Under the pieces are notes generated by a model, which did not search any database, was not told the DNA's origin, and saw nothing but the letters and a program-made list of their open reading frames with translations. 6,227 nt of DNA from assembly GCA_949948825.1 (NCBI GenBank), contig CATLIJ010000158.1:1-6227 (forward strand), given 5' to 3'. The DNA comes from an uncultured Clostridiaceae bacterium. Lineage in GTDB: Bacteria; Bacillota; Clostridia; Lachnospirales; Lachnospiraceae. Within the stretch, counting starts at the first letter, position 1. Each line of letters opens with the position of its first letter. Position numbers and translations under genes: made by a program. This document shows, one piece after another, positions 5,782 to 6,227 of the stretch.

Positions 5782-6227
5782 GTATTGGAATGACAACCCT
5801 GGTCCTTTTTGCAGTATTTGCAGTATTGCTGTTTATCGGCTGTCCCATTTCCGTGAGCATTGTAATTGCCTCTATTGTGACAGCGATTTCTTCCTTATCC
5901 TGGGATCAGATTACTTTTATTACCATGCAGAAGATGAACAGTGGTGTGGAGAGCTTTTCCCTGCTGGCAATTCCGTTGTTTATTCTGGCAGGAAATATTA
6001 TGAACAACGGGGGAATCGCAAGGCGTCTGGTTAATTTTGCAAAGCTTTTTGTGGGATGGATTCCTGGCTCTCTTGCCCAGGCGAATGTGGTGGGAAACAT
6101 GTTGTTCGGCGCTTTGTCTGGTTCTTCTGTGGCAGCGGCCTCTGCTATGGGCGGATGTATCTATCCGATTCAGAAGGATGAGGGATATGACCCGGCATTT
6201 GCAACCGCAGTGAACATTGCTTCTGCG
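5778..6227 (+). CDS. dctM: TRAP transporter large permease, DctM family (C-terminus beyond window)
   Basis: The first 150 residues of the sodium-coupled transport subunit; the frame stays open to the right edge. Full-length DctM proteins are usually about 425-430 residues, so roughly a third is present. Visible family signatures are a first hydrophobic helix (6-35), IPLFILAGNIMNNGGIARR (65-83), and GALSGSSVAAASAMG (111-125), part of the first hairpin/sodium-binding scaffold in TRAP and related ion-transporter folds, followed by IYPIQKDEGYDPAFATAVN. The ATG at 5778 overlaps the dctQ stop and follows GAGGGAGG at 5761-5768 by 9 nt. M5 is a possible but less well-placed alternative start. The truncation is due only to the window end. 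Confidence 0.95.
   Translation, partial: MSIGMTTLVLFAVFAVLLFIGCPISVSIVIASIVTAISSLSWDQITFITMQKMNSGVESFSLLAIPLFILAGNIMNNGGIARRLVNFAKLFVGWIPGSLAQANVVGNMLFGALSGSSVAAASAMGGCIYPIQKDEGYDPAFATAVNIASA

Noticed and set aside
5771..6034. Plus-strand 87-codon frame beginning at ATG 5771
   Set aside because: It lies in a different frame from dctM, its translation is Cys/His/Tyr-rich nonsense, and the dctM frame from 5778 has clear family signatures.

Overview
The window looks like a chromosomal piece of a low- to mid-GC Gram-positive anaerobe, most likely a gut member of the Clostridia (Lachnospiraceae-like). This rests on strong purine-rich ribosome binding sites (GGAGGA, TAAGGAGG, GGGGGAG), sigma-A-like promoter elements, a lipoprotein-type solute-binding protein, and tight operons of sugar-utilisation genes. 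The taxon is an inference; no rRNA or marker gene is present.

Layout. Two divergent transcription units leave a 203-bp intergenic region (1519-1721). The minus-strand unit is an AraC-family regulator (679-1518), then a TRIC/UPF0126 family membrane protein (32-682) that overlaps it by 4 bp, then the first nine codons of a third gene (start at 29) that runs off the left edge. The plus-strand unit is a cytoplasmic glycoside hydrolase family 31 enzyme (1722-4223), then a three-component TRAP transporter: lipoprotein solute-binding subunit DctP (4241-5263), small permease DctQ (5278-5781) and large permease DctM (5778 to the right edge, truncated). Gaps within this unit are 17 nt, 14 nt and a 4-nt overlap, so it reads as one operon.

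How the genes may work together. The AraC-type protein has an N-terminal cupin-like sensor domain and faces the hydrolase/transporter operon, so it is the obvious candidate for its ligand-responsive regulator. The TRAP system would import a small anionic solute; its binding protein keeps the arginines that hold a carboxylate in this family. The hydrolase has no signal peptide and would act on an alpha-glycoside inside the cell. Together this suggests uptake and cytoplasmic cleavage of an acidic alpha-glycoside. The substrate cannot be named from sequence, and the hydrolase lacks the usual W-x-D-x-D-Y substrate-binding motif.

The intergenic region holds a good sigma-A-like promoter for the regulator, a perfect TATAAT for the operon without a recognisable -35, a perfect 13-bp inverted repeat followed by a T-run (operator or leader attenuator), and a 10-bp palindrome just before the operon's ribosome binding site. 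I found no RNA genes, CRISPR arrays, insertion sequences or phage features. Most of the window is a well-formed but ordinary metabolic locus; the interesting parts are the hydrolase/TRAP pairing and the regulatory region.
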